Source: Thiomargarita sp. (GTDB taxonomy: Bacteria; Pseudomonadota; Gammaproteobacteria; Beggiatoales; Beggiatoaceae). Taken from it: a stretch of DNA of 64,000 bases. Location of the stretch: NCBI GenBank assembly GCA_020721005.1, contig DYNP01000011.1, positions 105,389 to 169,388 on the forward strand. Direction: 5' to 3'. Below the pieces are notes generated by a model. That model was not told where the DNA came from. It worked only from the letters and a program-made list of their open reading frames with translations, and did not search any database. Positions 8,297-18,090 of the stretch are shown piece after piece; within the stretch, counting starts at the first letter, position 1, and every line of letters begins with the position of its first letter. The position numbers and the translations under genes were made by a program.

Positions 8297-11200
8297 ATGC
8301 TCATTGCCCACGCTTTCCCACGCTTTTTTTTATGCCTCCTGCTTAGCTTATCTACACTGAAAGTTCTGGCTAACCCATTGGAAGTTCTTGAAATTTCAGA
8401 ACGCACCTTTGACAATAGCCCAGCTCTAACCCTCATCTTTTCGCATCCCCTAGACGCTACCCAACTTTACAATGATTTCCTCACCGTTCATATCGAGGAT
8501 CAGGGACAATCCATTGCAGGTTCCTGGGTGGTGGCAGAAAATCCCCATCAACTCTACTTTCTCAACACCTTACCTGAGACCACTTATATTGTTACCGTTC
8601 TCGCTGGTTTACCGGCTGCCAATGGACAAAAATTACCCCAACCAGTTACCAAAACCATAACCACAGAGCCACTTCCTCCCGCTTTTGGCTTTGCCAGTCA
8701 AGGTCTCATTCTGCCTGCGGAATTGAGCAGTGGTCTGCCCATCATCACGGTCAATGTTGAAGCTGTTGATTTGGAATTCTTCCAGGTTTTGCCAGATAAA
8801 CTGGTCTCATTTGTCACTGCCATTGGTCGCAACTCTTCCAAATCTTATTGGGAACTGGATGAATTTCATCCCTTTGCAGACAGTGTCTACCTAGGTCGTT
8901 TCAACACCAATGCGCAACCTAATAAACGGACTGTTACCCATATTCCCGTGGAAACCATCAAAGAGTTGACGAAGCCTGGTCTCTATGTAACAGTGATGAA
9001 ATTGCCTGGCCGCTATGATGACCAGTACCAAACGGCTTTCTTCTTCATCAGTGATATCGGTCTCCATGCTCGTCGTTATCAACAACGCTTTGAAATCTAT
9101 GCCACTTCTTTACGCACTGGCCAACCGCTTGCCAATGTCACCTTGACTTTATACACTGCAGAATCGACTCAACAAGGTCCCTTTGCCAAAACTTTTACCA
9201 ATGCTCAAGGTCATAGTTTCTTTGAATTTTTTCCAGACAATGCCCATCTGCTCACCGCTCAACACAACAATCATATTTCCTTTCTCTTCCTCAACGATCC
9301 AGCCTTAGATCTTTCCGAATTTACATTGGCTGGCGCCCGTTCCCAAGCTCTGGAATTGTTCGTCTACATGCCCAGAAACCTCTATCGTCCAGGGGAACAA
9401 TTGCAATTTTCAGCTTTGCTGCGTGATGAAGATGGACAAACAGTCACCAATCTGCCCTTACATGCCAAATTAAAACGACCCGATGGCCGAGAAGTTCATG
9501 AATTCATTTGGCAGTCCCAATCTTCTGGTTATTACAGTAAAACCTTTGATTTGCCTAAAGATGCCTCGACTGGCAATTGGTCCTTAGAAGTTTACACCGA
9601 TCCCACTGCCAGCTTACCCACGCAAGTACACCGTTTTAAAGTTGAGACCTTTTTGCCTGAGCGTCTTAAACTCAATTTACACACTGAACAAGCCACACTC
9701 GCTCCCAAAGAGAATTTTAACATTCAAGTCATGGGCGAATACCTGTATGGTTCTCCGGCAGCGGGTAATCGCATTACGGCCAATTTGCAGATTGTTCCGG
9801 AACCACATCCTCTTGAGTTATTTCCTGATTTTCACTTTGGGCGGGAAGATGCGTTGGAAAAATATCAGGAGAATTGGTTGGAAAACAGTTTGGATGGTCA
9901 AGGACTTTTAGAAATCCAAGCCAATCCCTTGGCAGATGCGGAAACTGCCATCGCTCCGTTGAATGTAAAGGCCAGTGTTAGCATTTATGAGACTGGAGGG
10001 CGCCCTGTGACTCGTTCCCTACAACGCAATTTATGGCCAGCGACTCAGCTGATAGGAATTCATCCCTTATTCGAACTGCAAGAAGCTCCAGAAGGAGGAA
10101 CCTTGGAATTTGAGGTGATTAAGACCAATCCTCAAGGAGAATTGTTAGCAGCCAACGATTTGCAGGTTAAATTGGTGCATGAAGATCGGGACTATTACTG
10201 GCGCTACACTCAACATGAGGGTTGGCAAATTGACTTTCAGACCAAAGAATATCCATTGCATCGATTGAATTTGAACATTCCCATAGGTCAGAAAGGTCAT
10301 CTGAGTTTACCAGTTCAATTTGGGAACTATCGATTGGAAATTCTCGATCCAGACACGCAGTTGACCACTCAATTGCGTTTTAAAACAGCCTGGTATGGCG
10401 ATGAGAATACCAAAGGGGTCAGTCGTCCCGATAAAGTCTCGTTGCGCTTGAATCAGGCAGCCTATCGTCCTGGAGATACGATTGAATTGACCATATTGCC
10501 TCCCCATGCTGGTTATGGGTTGGTGACTGTGGAAAATCGGGAACGGGCACTGTGGAGCAATCGATTGCCCATTGCTGCCGAAGGGACCGTGGTTAAAATT
10601 CCCGTGGCAGCCGATTGGCAGTCCCATGATCTTTATGTCAGCGCAGTGGTATTTCGGCCAGGGGACACGGAGGAAAAAATGACACCCAAACGGGCAGTGG
10701 GAATTGTGCATTTGCCCTTGGATCGAAAGGATCGTCAGTTGGCTTTACAGGTGGCTGCACCGTCTAAAATTGAGCCAGAAACTCAGTTGCCAGTTAAAAT
10801 TTCAGTCGGTAATAAATTGCCGGGGGAAACGGTGAAGGTGACAGTGGCTGCAGTGGATGTTGGAGTGTTGAATATTACGGATTTTGTCAGCCCCGATCCC
10901 TATGCTTATTTTTTCGCAAAGCGTCGTTATGGAATAGATATGTATGATTTGTATGGACAGGTGATTGAGAATTTGCCTGGGGTAACTGCCAAGTTGCGAT
11001 TTGGGGGAGATGCTGCGCTCAATTCCGGTCGGTTGGCTGAGGCTAAAATTACCATTGTGTCCTTATTCACGGGACCTGTGACTGTCGATCAACAGGGTCA
11101 AGCAGAAGTGTTGTTGGATATTCCCGACTTCAATGGACGGTTGCGAATCATGGCCGTTGCATTCAGTGAGCAACGGTTTGCAGGGGCTGAGACTGAAGTT

Positions 11201-13213
11201 ACCGTGGTGGCGCCGATTGTCGCGGAGCCGGCTTTTCCACGATTCTTGGCAGCTGGGGACCAGTCTACTTTGACTTTGGATGTGCATAATTTAAGTGGTC
11301 AAACTCAAGCTGTGCAATTGCACATGCGAGCCACGCCGCCATTGGTGATGGATGAATTTGGCCAGCCTTTGACCTTGGTTGATCAGCAAAAGTTGACTTT
11401 GAGACTGCCGTTGGGTGCACAGCAAGCATTTGGAGTGGGGAAATTGCAATTGCAGATTAAAGGCGATGTGAATTTGCAACGAACTTGGGAATTGTCGGTG
11501 CGGCCTCCTTATCCCAGTGAGCGTCGGGTGTGGCGTCAACAATTACTAAAGGGAACGCCTTGGAAATGGGAGAAGGACTGGATTAAAGATTTAATTCCCA
11601 GTAGTGTGCAAGTCGGGGTGGTGTTGGCAGAAACGCCTCCTATCAACACTCAAGAATTATTTGGATCTTTGCTTCGTTATCCCTACGGTTGTTTGGAACA
11701 GACGACCAGTCGAGCTTATCCTTTGCTTTATGTGACTGAAGAAATAGCCAAACATTTGAAATTGGAGACTTGGTCACCTGAGAAACGCCAAGCGGCTTTG
11801 GAATCGGCATTTACGCGTTTGGCTGGCATGCAAAAGACCAATGGTGGTTTTGGATTGTGGGACAGCCAGTCTCCAGAAGAATTGTGGTTGACGCCTTACG
11901 TGCTCAATTTCCTATTGGATGCTCAGGAACAAGGTATTGATATTCCTGAACATGTGTTGGAACGAGGTTTAAAACGCATTTTGGAATCATTGCAGTCCAG
12001 TCCCAGTCAATTCGAAATACAATATGAATCGGGAGAGCACAGTCCCCATGCTCAATTGGCTGCCAAAGCGTTTGCTGGATATGTGTTGGCACGCTTGAAT
12101 CGGGCGCCTTTGGGCAGTTTGAGAACTTTGTATGAGCAACAGGCTAAGCAGGCTATTTCACCGTTGCCATGGGCTCATTTGGGACTGGCATTGTATCTAC
12201 AGGGAGATAAGACACGGGGTTTGGCCGCTTTGGAAAAGGCGCTTGGGCAACCGTTTGTCCACAATTCAGGTTATCGAGGAGACTATGGCAGTTATTTGCG
12301 CGATATTGCATGGTTGCTACATAGTGTGAACAAACATGCTATCTCAATCAAAGGGTTGGAAAATGTGTGGTGGAAGATTGATGAGCAGTTGAATCGCACC
12401 AATTGGTTGAGCACACAGGAGCAAAATGCTTTGTTGTTGGCCAGTTTACCCTTATTGATTCCCAAGGAGTCTGCCACTGAGCAAGCAGTGGAATTGAGTT
12501 TGGAGGGGAAGCATCGGGTGGTGCGTTTTAAGCAGCGTTGGCAGGCGGTTTTTGACGAGACTTTTATACGATTGGGAATGGAGTTGTCTTCAAAACAGTC
12601 TTTGTACAGTGAGTTGATTGTGAGTGGTTATCCTCGGCAGGCGCCCGCTGTGACTCAGGAAAAAGGATGGCGTTTGCAGCGGCATTTTTACACTTTAAAG
12701 GGCCAGAAATTGGCGGCTTACAGTCATTTGCCAGAGGAAAATGGTTTGTTGATGGAAACGGATGAGCCATCTTCTGCACAGGATCGTCAGGCGACTGGAC
12801 CTGTACAACAGATCAAATCTGGGGAATTGGTGGTGGCTATGTTGACTTTGAAAACTGGAGACCGAGGCGTGGAGCAAGGGTTATTGATAGATTGGTTGCC
12901 CGCGGGTTTAGAGTTGGAGAATCCTCATCTGGTCCACAGTGAGACCTTGGAAGGTCTGAAAATTGAAGAGGTTGAGGTGCAAAAAGTGTTGGAAGAGTTG
13001 CCAGATGAGGTTCAGCATCAGGAATATTTGGAAGATCGTTTTGTGACTGCATTGCGTTTGGGACCGAAACAAGTGGTTCAGTTGTTTTATCTAGCTAGAG
13101 CGGTGACTCCGGGAACTTATAAAGTGCCACCGCCTTATTTTGAAGATATGTATCAGCCCAGTTTGCGCGTGGTTGGTGAAGGGGCTGGGCAGTTGCAAGT
13201 TGATTTTCCATAG
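8297..13213 (+). CDS. yfhM: Alpha-2-macroglobulin family protein (YfhM-like), thioester type
   Basis: A 1638-residue periplasmic protease-trapping protein, close in size to E. coli YfhM. The ATG at 8297 is preferred over the upstream one at 8252 because AAAGAGG lies 9 bases before it and the protein then starts with a clean signal peptide (MLIAHAFPRFFLCLLLSLS, cleavage after VLA). There is no lipobox cysteine, so it should be soluble in the periplasm rather than an anchored lipoprotein. Macroglobulin-like beta domains fill the first 1000 residues. The thioester motif CLEQ is at 1132-1135 within a conserved YGCLEQTTSR context, followed by the alpha-helical thioester domain and a C-terminal receptor-like domain. 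The partner usually found beside it, penicillin-binding protein 1C (pbpC), is not in this window. Confidence 0.93.
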   Translation: MLIAHAFPRFFLCLLLSLSTLKVLANPLEVLEISERTFDNSPALTLIFSHPLDATQLYNDFLTVHIEDQGQSIAGSWVVAENPHQLYFLNTLPETTYIVTVLAGLPAANGQKLPQPVTKTITTEPLPPAFGFASQGLILPAELSSGLPIITVNVEAVDLEFFQVLPDKLVSFVTAIGRNSSKSYWELDEFHPFADSVYLGRFNTNAQPNKRTVTHIPVETIKELTKPGLYVTVMKLPGRYDDQYQTAFFFISDIGLHARRYQQRFEIYATSLRTGQPLANVTLTLYTAESTQQGPFAKTFTNAQGHSFFEFFPDNAHLLTAQHNNHISFLFLNDPALDLSEFTLAGARSQALELFVYMPRNLYRPGEQLQFSALLRDEDGQTVTNLPLHAKLKRPDGREVHEFIWQSQSSGYYSKTFDLPKDASTGNWSLEVYTDPTASLPTQVHRFKVETFLPERLKLNLHTEQATLAPKENFNIQVMGEYLYGSPAAGNRITANLQIVPEPHPLELFPDFHFGREDALEKYQENWLENSLDGQGLLEIQANPLADAETAIAPLNVKASVSIYETGGRPVTRSLQRNLWPATQLIGIHPLFELQEAPEGGTLEFEVIKTNPQGELLAANDLQVKLVHEDRDYYWRYTQHEGWQIDFQTKEYPLHRLNLNIPIGQKGHLSLPVQFGNYRLEILDPDTQLTTQLRFKTAWYGDENTKGVSRPDKVSLRLNQAAYRPGDTIELTILPPHAGYGLVTVENRERALWSNRLPIAAEGTVVKIPVAADWQSHDLYVSAVVFRPGDTEEKMTPKRAVGIVHLPLDRKDRQLALQVAAPSKIEPETQLPVKISVGNKLPGETVKVTVAAVDVGVLNITDFVSPDPYAYFFAKRRYGIDMYDLYGQVIENLPGVTAKLRFGGDAALNSGRLAEAKITIVSLFTGPVTVDQQGQAEVLLDIPDFNGRLRIMAVAFSEQRFAGAETEVTVVAPIVAEPAFPRFLAAGDQSTLTLDVHNLSGQTQAVQLHMRATPPLVMDEFGQPLTLVDQQKLTLRLPLGAQQAFGVGKLQLQIKGDVNLQRTWELSVRPPYPSERRVWRQQLLKGTPWKWEKDWIKDLIPSSVQVGVVLAETPPINTQELFGSLLRYPYGCLEQTTSRAYPLLYVTEEIAKHLKLETWSPEKRQAALESAFTRLAGMQKTNGGFGLWDSQSPEELWLTPYVLNFLLDAQEQGIDIPEHVLERGLKRILESLQSSPSQFEIQYESGEHSPHAQLAAKAFAGYVLARLNRAPLGSLRTLYEQQAKQAISPLPWAHLGLALYLQGDKTRGLAALEKALGQPFVHNSGYRGDYGSYLRDIAWLLHSVNKHAISIKGLENVWWKIDEQLNRTNWLSTQEQNALLLASLPLLIPKESATEQAVELSLEGKHRVVRFKQRWQAVFDETFIRLGMELSSKQSLYSELIVSGYPRQAPAVTQEKGWRLQRHFYTLKGQKLAAYSHLPEENGLLMETDEPSSAQDRQATGPVQQIKSGELVVAMLTLKTGDRGVEQGLLIDWLPAGLELENPHLVHSETLEGLKIEEVEVQKVLEELPDEVQHQEYLEDRFVTALRLGPKQVVQLFYLARAVTPGTYKVPPPYFEDMYQPSLRVVGEGAGQLQVDFP

Positions 13214-13222
13214 AAGAAATAG

Positions 13223-13240
13223 CACCCCCTTCAAGGGGTG
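13223..13240 (+). terminator. Hairpin after the macroglobulin gene
   Basis: CACCCC and GGGGTG form a perfect 6-bp stem 9 bases after the stop codon. There is no long T run, so it may be a weak or Rho-assisted terminator. Confidence 0.45.
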
Positions 13241-13292
13241 TTATCGAATGGTTAAGTGGATTGGAAATGTAGATGGGAGACTCCCATGATGA

Positions 13293-13448
13293 CTAATGAT
13301 GATGTTTCCAAGGTTTCAACAACAGCGCCGCCACCAGTGCTCCAATCGCAGCTCCGGTCCACTCGTAACCATGAAAAACATAGTGAGCGAATGCAACTCC
13401 ATAATAGGAGGCAAAAAGTATTTCTAATAGTTCGAGTCTTCCTTGCAT
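13293..13448 (-). pseudogene. Possible C-terminal remnant of a membrane protein (DUF3422-like)
   Basis: A minus-strand frame of 51 residues starts at an ATG at 13448 and ends at TAG 13293. The same frame stays open about 70 bases further upstream without an ATG (to a TAA near 13520) and its translation still looks protein-like. The visible pattern LKMQGRLELLEILFASYYGV followed by a hydrophobic helix and KPWKHHH resembles the C-terminal end of DUF3422-type membrane proteins (L.LQ..VE.L...SYY.V). This suggests the tail of a lost gene, not a complete small protein. The family match is from memory of the motif and is tentative. Confidence 0.4.
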
Positions 13449-13643
13449 TTTGAGGTTTTGTCGAACATTATCATACGTTCCCTCTGCTTGGACAGAAGCG
13501 CCTATAGTATTTTATTTTTATATTGATTTGTTATAATAAGCATAATTACTTAAAAATAAGGAGGAAAATTAGTTAAAATTGCGATGTTCAGAGGAAATCG
13601 GCAAAGAATAACCAACTGACAATTCAATAAGGAAGGCAATCTA

Positions 13644-13721
13644 ATGGATACACTCTCTCAATTTTTTATGCCTCTAAAGGCGGACTTTTATGAACCTCGA
13701 ACAACGTATTCAGTTTATTAA
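13644..13721 (+). CDS. Possible 25-residue leader ORF overlapping the STAND gene
   Basis: A short frame starts at ATG 13644 with GGAAGG 7 bases upstream, and ends at TAA 13719-13721, inside the start of the 1462-residue gene but in a different frame. Ribosomes ending here would terminate 29 bases past the start of the large gene. It could couple or dampen translation of that gene, or be chance. No homology was recognised. Confidence 0.3.
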   Translation: MDTLSQFFMPLKADFYEPRTTYSVY

Positions 13722-16700
13722 AGAAAAACTACTCAGCCTGGGCGATATGTACGCTTGTACGATGGCGGCCCGTGATTGCTTATTAATTATCGAAGTCGCC
13801 TTTCGTGAGTTGTTGCGTCGTCATGCGGATAAACTCTTACCATCAGACCGCCAAAAATTACAGCAATTAATTGAGGGGGCAATTAAAGGTAGTCGTGCCA
13901 AAGGAATTGATGATTTTACCTTGGGGCAACTGGTGGGCATTATCCGTGACTCTAAGTTTTTTGATGCGTGGTCAAAGGCAACCGGCAAACCCTTGACGGG
14001 GATTCGTTGGATTGAACTGAATAATCTTACCAGTTATCGCAACGAACGACTGGTGCATGTCAATAGTTTAGAGGAATTACTAAACCCCGATTTGCAAGTT
14101 ACGTCTTCAGAAGCCTATTTTCTACTGTATTGTTTGAATATCATTCTCGAAACCTTTGGTATCGAGAGTTTAGAAAATCCGCCTGTAACGGTGGATGAGA
14201 AAACTTTACCCAGTACCTTATCTAAACTGTTACCCAATCCCTATCGCGGTTTAGAACCCTTTCGTGAGCAAGATGCTGCCTACTTCTTTGGGCGTACTGC
14301 GAAAATTGCAGATTTAAAGGATTTGGTCACGCAACGCCGATTTATCGCGGTGATTGGCAACAGTGGCAGTGGTAAATCGTCTTTAGTGTTTGCCGGATTG
14401 ATCCCAGCGTTACGTCACTCTCAACAATGGTTCATTGCCAGTTGTCGTCCTAAAAATGAACCTTTACGTCAGTTGTCTTCAGTTCTGATTGATACGTTGT
14501 ATCAAACTGAATTGAATGAAGTTACCCGCTTAAGTGAAATCACAGCGTTGTCGCGCAGTTTAGAACAACAAGAGTTTGCAATTGCTGAGGTGATTAAACG
14601 GATTTTTGATAAACATCCCACTCATTCGCGGTTTTTGTTGATCATTGACCAATTTGAAGAATTATATACCCTCGCGCCTGAACCCGCGCAACAGTCTTTT
14701 ATCGCCTTGTTATGGTCATTGTGTACAGAAGCCACGTTAGCCCAATTAACGGTGTTGATCACGATTCGCGCCGATTTCATGGGTTATGCGTTAAGTCATG
14801 CAGGATTGGCTCAATTACTCGATGCGGATCGGCATAAAATGTTAGGTGATTTGGGTGAAGCGGGGTTATTGGCCGCGATAACGCATCCAGCGCAGGCATT
14901 GGGTGTGAAATTTGAGGAAGGCTTGGCAGAGCGCATTGTGCAGGATGTCGGCGTACACGCAGGGCAATTGCCGTTGTTACAATTTGCTTTACACCAGTTG
15001 TGGGAACGACGGCTACAGAATACCTTGACGCATACGGGTTATGAGGCGATTGGCACGGTGACTGAGGCATTAGCGCGTCATGCAGATTTGGTGTATGCGC
15101 AGTTCAGTGAGGCTGGGCAAGCGCAGGTGCGGCGATTGTTGATTCAGATGGTGCGGCCGGGTGAGGGGACAGAGGATACTCGTCAAGTCGCGCCGTTGAG
15201 TCAGTTTGCGAACACAGACCAGAAAACGATTATTCGGCGATTGGCGGATGAGCGGTTGGTGGTGACCGGGGCGGAGACCGTGGAAATCGTGCATGAGGCA
15301 CTGCTTCGATATTGGCAACCATTGCGGGAGTGGATGAAGGAGGATCGGGCATTTCGGGTGTGGCAGGAGAATGTGCGGCGGGATGTGCGGGATCAGGTGT
15401 TGTTGCGGGAGACGCGGTTGGCGGTGGCGCGGGAGTGGTTGGAGAAACGGCGGGGGGAGTTGACTGCGGAGGAACTGGCGTTTATTGCGGCGAGTGTTCA
15501 ACAGCGGGATCAGGAGCGGGCCACGCGGCGGCGGTGGGTCGTGGGATCGGTCGTAGCAACGGGGGTGTTTGTGGTGATGTTGTTGGGGGGATTGTGGCGT
15601 GAAGTGGATCAAGGGAAAAAGTTAGCGCAGAGTTTTCAGCAAGTTGAGGAACAACGGAATCATGCTGAACAGCAACGTCAGGAAGCGACTAGAAATCTTC
15701 AAGAAGCCCAAAAAACGCAGTCGTTGTTTTTGGCGGATTTGTCGCGGCAACAGACAGAGCAGGGGAATGCGGTTAATGGGATGTTATTGGCTTTGGAAGG
15801 ATTACCAAAAAATATTGGAAATCTTGATCGTCCTTTTGTGGTAGAAGTCCATCACGCCTTGTATGCCGCAACACTGGAGCAACGAGAAATCAGAATATTT
15901 GAACATGAAGGTTCAGTAAATCACATTGAATTTAGTCCTGATGGTCAGCGGGTGGTGACGGCATCTAATGACAACACCGCGAAGGTGTGGGAAGTTGCCA
16001 GCGGCAAACTACTCGCCACCCTCGCGGGACATGAAGGTGGGGTGGAACACGCCGCGTTCAGTCCCGATGGTCAGCGGGTGGTGACGGCTTCTGATGACAA
16101 GACCGCGGAGGTGTGGGATACTGCCAGCGGGAAACTGCTCGCTACCCTCGCTGGACATGAGAGTCGGGTGACTCACGCTACGTTCAGTCCCGATGGTCAG
16201 CGGGTGGTGACGGCTTCTGATGATGACACTGCAAAGTTGTGGGAGGTCGTCAGCGGCAAACTGCTCATCACCCTCGCGGGACATAAAAGTTATGTGACTC
16301 ACGTCGAGTTCAGTCCCGATGGTCAGCGGCTGGTGACGGCTTCTGGTGACAAAACCGCAAGGGTGTGGGAAACCGCCAGCGGCAAACTGCTCGCCACCCT
16401 CACCGGACATGAAAGAGAGGTAACTCACGCCGCGTTCAGTCCCGATGGCAAGCGGGTGGTGACGGCTTCTGATGACAACACCGCAAAGTTATGGGAGGTC
16501 GTCAGCGGCAAACTGTTCACCACCCTCGCGGGACATAAAAGTTATGTGACTCACGCCGCGTTCAGTCCCAATGGTCAGCGAGTGGTGACGGCTTCTTTGG
16601 ACAACATCGCCAGGGTGTGGGAGGTTACTAGCGGGAAACTGCTCGCCACCCTCGCCGCCGGACATGAGGATGGGATGGAACACTATGACAAGACCACAAT

Positions 16701-18078
16701 ATGGCGGGAGATCGCTAGTTTGAAAGTGATCGCCACCATCGCAGGACATAAAGGTTTTGTGGCTCACGCCGCGTTCAGTCCTGAGGGTCAGCGGGTGGTA
16801 ACGATTTCTGATGACAACACCGCAAAGCTGTGGGAGGCCGCCAGCGGCAAACTGCTCGCTACCCTCGCGGGACATGAAGGTAGGGTGAATCACGCCGCAT
16901 TCAGTCCCGATGGTCAGCGGGTGGTGACGGCTTCAAATGATAACACTGCAAAGTTGTGGGAGGTCACCAGCGACCAACTGCTCGCCACCCTCGCGGGACA
17001 TAAAAGTTATGTGACTCACGCCGCGTTCAGTCCCGATGGTCAACGAGTGGTGACGGCTTCTGATGACAACACCGCAAAGTTGTGGGAGGTCGCCAGTGTC
17101 CAACTGCTCGCCACCCTCGCCGGACATGAGGATACGGTGAATTATGCCGCGTTCAGTCCCGATGGTCAGCGGGTGGTGACGGCTTCTTCGGACAAGACCG
17201 CGAAGGTGTGGGATACCGCCAGCGGGAAACTGCTCGCCACCCTCGCGGGACATAAGAGTCGGGTGACTCACGCTACGTTCAGTCCCGATGGTCAGCGGGT
17301 GGTGACGGCTTCTTCGGACAAGACCGCGAAGGTGTGGGATACCGCCAGCGGGAAACTGCTCGCCACCCTCGCGGGACATAAGAGTCGGGTGACTCACGCT
17401 ACGTTCAGTCCCGATGGTCAGCGGGTGGTGACGGCTTCTGATGACAAGACCGCAAAGATGTGGGATACCGCCAGCGGAAAACTGCTTGCCACCCTCGCCG
17501 GACATGAAAGAGAGGTGAATCACGCCGCGTTCAGTCCCGATGGTCAGCAGGTGGTGACGGCTTCTTCGGACAAGACCGCGAAGGTGTGGGAAGCCGCCAG
17601 CAGCAAACTGCTTGCCACCCTCGCCGGACATGAAGGTGGGGTGGAACACGCCGCGTTCAGCCCCGATGGTCAGCGGCTGGTAACGGCTTCAAATGATAAC
17701 ACTGCAAAGTTGTGGGAGGTCGCCAGCGGTCAACTGCTTGCCACCCTCCTCGCGGGACATCGAGGTTCTGTGAATCACGCCGCGTTCAGTCCCGATGGTC
17801 AGCGGCTGGTGACGACGGTTTCAGGTTTATTTTCAGAGGACAAGACCGCGAAGTTGTGGGAGGCCGCCAGCGGCAAACTGCTCGCTACCCTCGCGGGACA
17901 TGAATATTATGTGAATCACGCTGCGTTCAGTCCTGATGGTCAGCGGCTGGTAACGGCTTCTAGCGACAACACCGCGAAGATATGGCTTGTTGGATCACAA
18001 GCCATCATTGACTACGCCCGCGCCCACGTCCCCCGCCAACTGACCAAAGAACAACGCAAACAATTCTTTTTGGAATAA
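13690..18078 (+). CDS. HEPN-like / STAND NTPase / TM / WD40-repeat protein
   Basis: A 1462-residue multidomain protein. Residues 1-165 are helical and contain RNERLVH (R117 to H123), which fits the R-X4-6-H motif of HEPN ribonuclease-like domains. A STAND NTPase follows: the PYRGLEPF entry motif typical of nSTAND1, Walker A GNSGSGKSS at 223-231 (K229), and Walker B LLIIDQFEEL around D320. A basic stretch precedes one membrane helix at about 618-636, then a coiled coil, then 17 WD40-type units from residue 739 onward. By the positive-inside rule the WD40 part would lie outside the cytoplasm if the helix truly spans the membrane. Related STAND proteins act as signal sensors, some in phage defence or programmed cell death. 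The ligand and output are not known here. AAAGGCGG lies just before the ATG. Confidence 0.9.
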   Translation: MNLEQRIQFIKEKLLSLGDMYACTMAARDCLLIIEVAFRELLRRHADKLLPSDRQKLQQLIEGAIKGSRAKGIDDFTLGQLVGIIRDSKFFDAWSKATGKPLTGIRWIELNNLTSYRNERLVHVNSLEELLNPDLQVTSSEAYFLLYCLNIILETFGIESLENPPVTVDEKTLPSTLSKLLPNPYRGLEPFREQDAAYFFGRTAKIADLKDLVTQRRFIAVIGNSGSGKSSLVFAGLIPALRHSQQWFIASCRPKNEPLRQLSSVLIDTLYQTELNEVTRLSEITALSRSLEQQEFAIAEVIKRIFDKHPTHSRFLLIIDQFEELYTLAPEPAQQSFIALLWSLCTEATLAQLTVLITIRADFMGYALSHAGLAQLLDADRHKMLGDLGEAGLLAAITHPAQALGVKFEEGLAERIVQDVGVHAGQLPLLQFALHQLWERRLQNTLTHTGYEAIGTVTEALARHADLVYAQFSEAGQAQVRRLLIQMVRPGEGTEDTRQVAPLSQFANTDQKTIIRRLADERLVVTGAETVEIVHEALLRYWQPLREWMKEDRAFRVWQENVRRDVRDQVLLRETRLAVAREWLEKRRGELTAEELAFIAASVQQRDQERATRRRWVVGSVVATGVFVVMLLGGLWREVDQGKKLAQSFQQVEEQRNHAEQQRQEATRNLQEAQKTQSLFLADLSRQQTEQGNAVNGMLLALEGLPKNIGNLDRPFVVEVHHALYAATLEQREIRIFEHEGSVNHIEFSPDGQRVVTASNDNTAKVWEVASGKLLATLAGHEGGVEHAAFSPDGQRVVTASDDKTAEVWDTASGKLLATLAGHESRVTHATFSPDGQRVVTASDDDTAKLWEVVSGKLLITLAGHKSYVTHVEFSPDGQRLVTASGDKTARVWETASGKLLATLTGHEREVTHAAFSPDGKRVVTASDDNTAKLWEVVSGKLFTTLAGHKSYVTHAAFSPNGQRVVTASLDNIARVWEVTSGKLLATLAAGHEDGMEHYDKTTIWREIASLKVIATIAGHKGFVAHAAFSPEGQRVVTISDDNTAKLWEAASGKLLATLAGHEGRVNHAAFSPDGQRVVTASNDNTAKLWEVTSDQLLATLAGHKSYVTHAAFSPDGQRVVTASDDNTAKLWEVASVQLLATLAGHEDTVNYAAFSPDGQRVVTASSDKTAKVWDTASGKLLATLAGHKSRVTHATFSPDGQRVVTASSDKTAKVWDTASGKLLATLAGHKSRVTHATFSPDGQRVVTASDDKTAKMWDTASGKLLATLAGHEREVNHAAFSPDGQQVVTASSDKTAKVWEAASSKLLATLAGHEGGVEHAAFSPDGQRLVTASNDNTAKLWEVASGQLLATLLAGHRGSVNHAAFSPDGQRLVTTVSGLFSEDKTAKLWEAASGKLLATLAGHEYYVNHAAFSPDGQRLVTASSDNTAKIWLVGSQAIIDYARAHVPRQLTKEQRKQFFLE
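15904..17991 (+). repeat. 17 tandem WD40 units, about 126 bp each, nearly identical
   Basis: Each unit encodes about 42 residues with the core FSPDGQRVVTAS and ends in TLAGH. Units are far more alike than in ordinary beta propellers. The units around 17150-17440 share long stretches that are identical at the DNA level. Unit 7 (about 16660-16746) is shortened and has lost the FSPDG core. Unit 16 carries a short insertion (GLFSE). The repeat DNA is visibly richer in G and C than the flanking genes. Likely created and homogenised by recombination between units. Confidence 0.93.
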
Positions 18079-18090
18079 CCACCCCTCTTT

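Noticed and set aside
15070..15612. 180-residue minus-strand frame opposite the STAND region
   Set aside because: It is Pro/His/Arg-rich with no known motif, and the sense strand carries a clear domain.
16009..17649. Long minus-strand frames across the WD40 region, with repeated SRHHPLTIGTERGV peptides
   Set aside because: They are antisense images of the WD40 repeats; repeat structure keeps the opposite frame open without selection.
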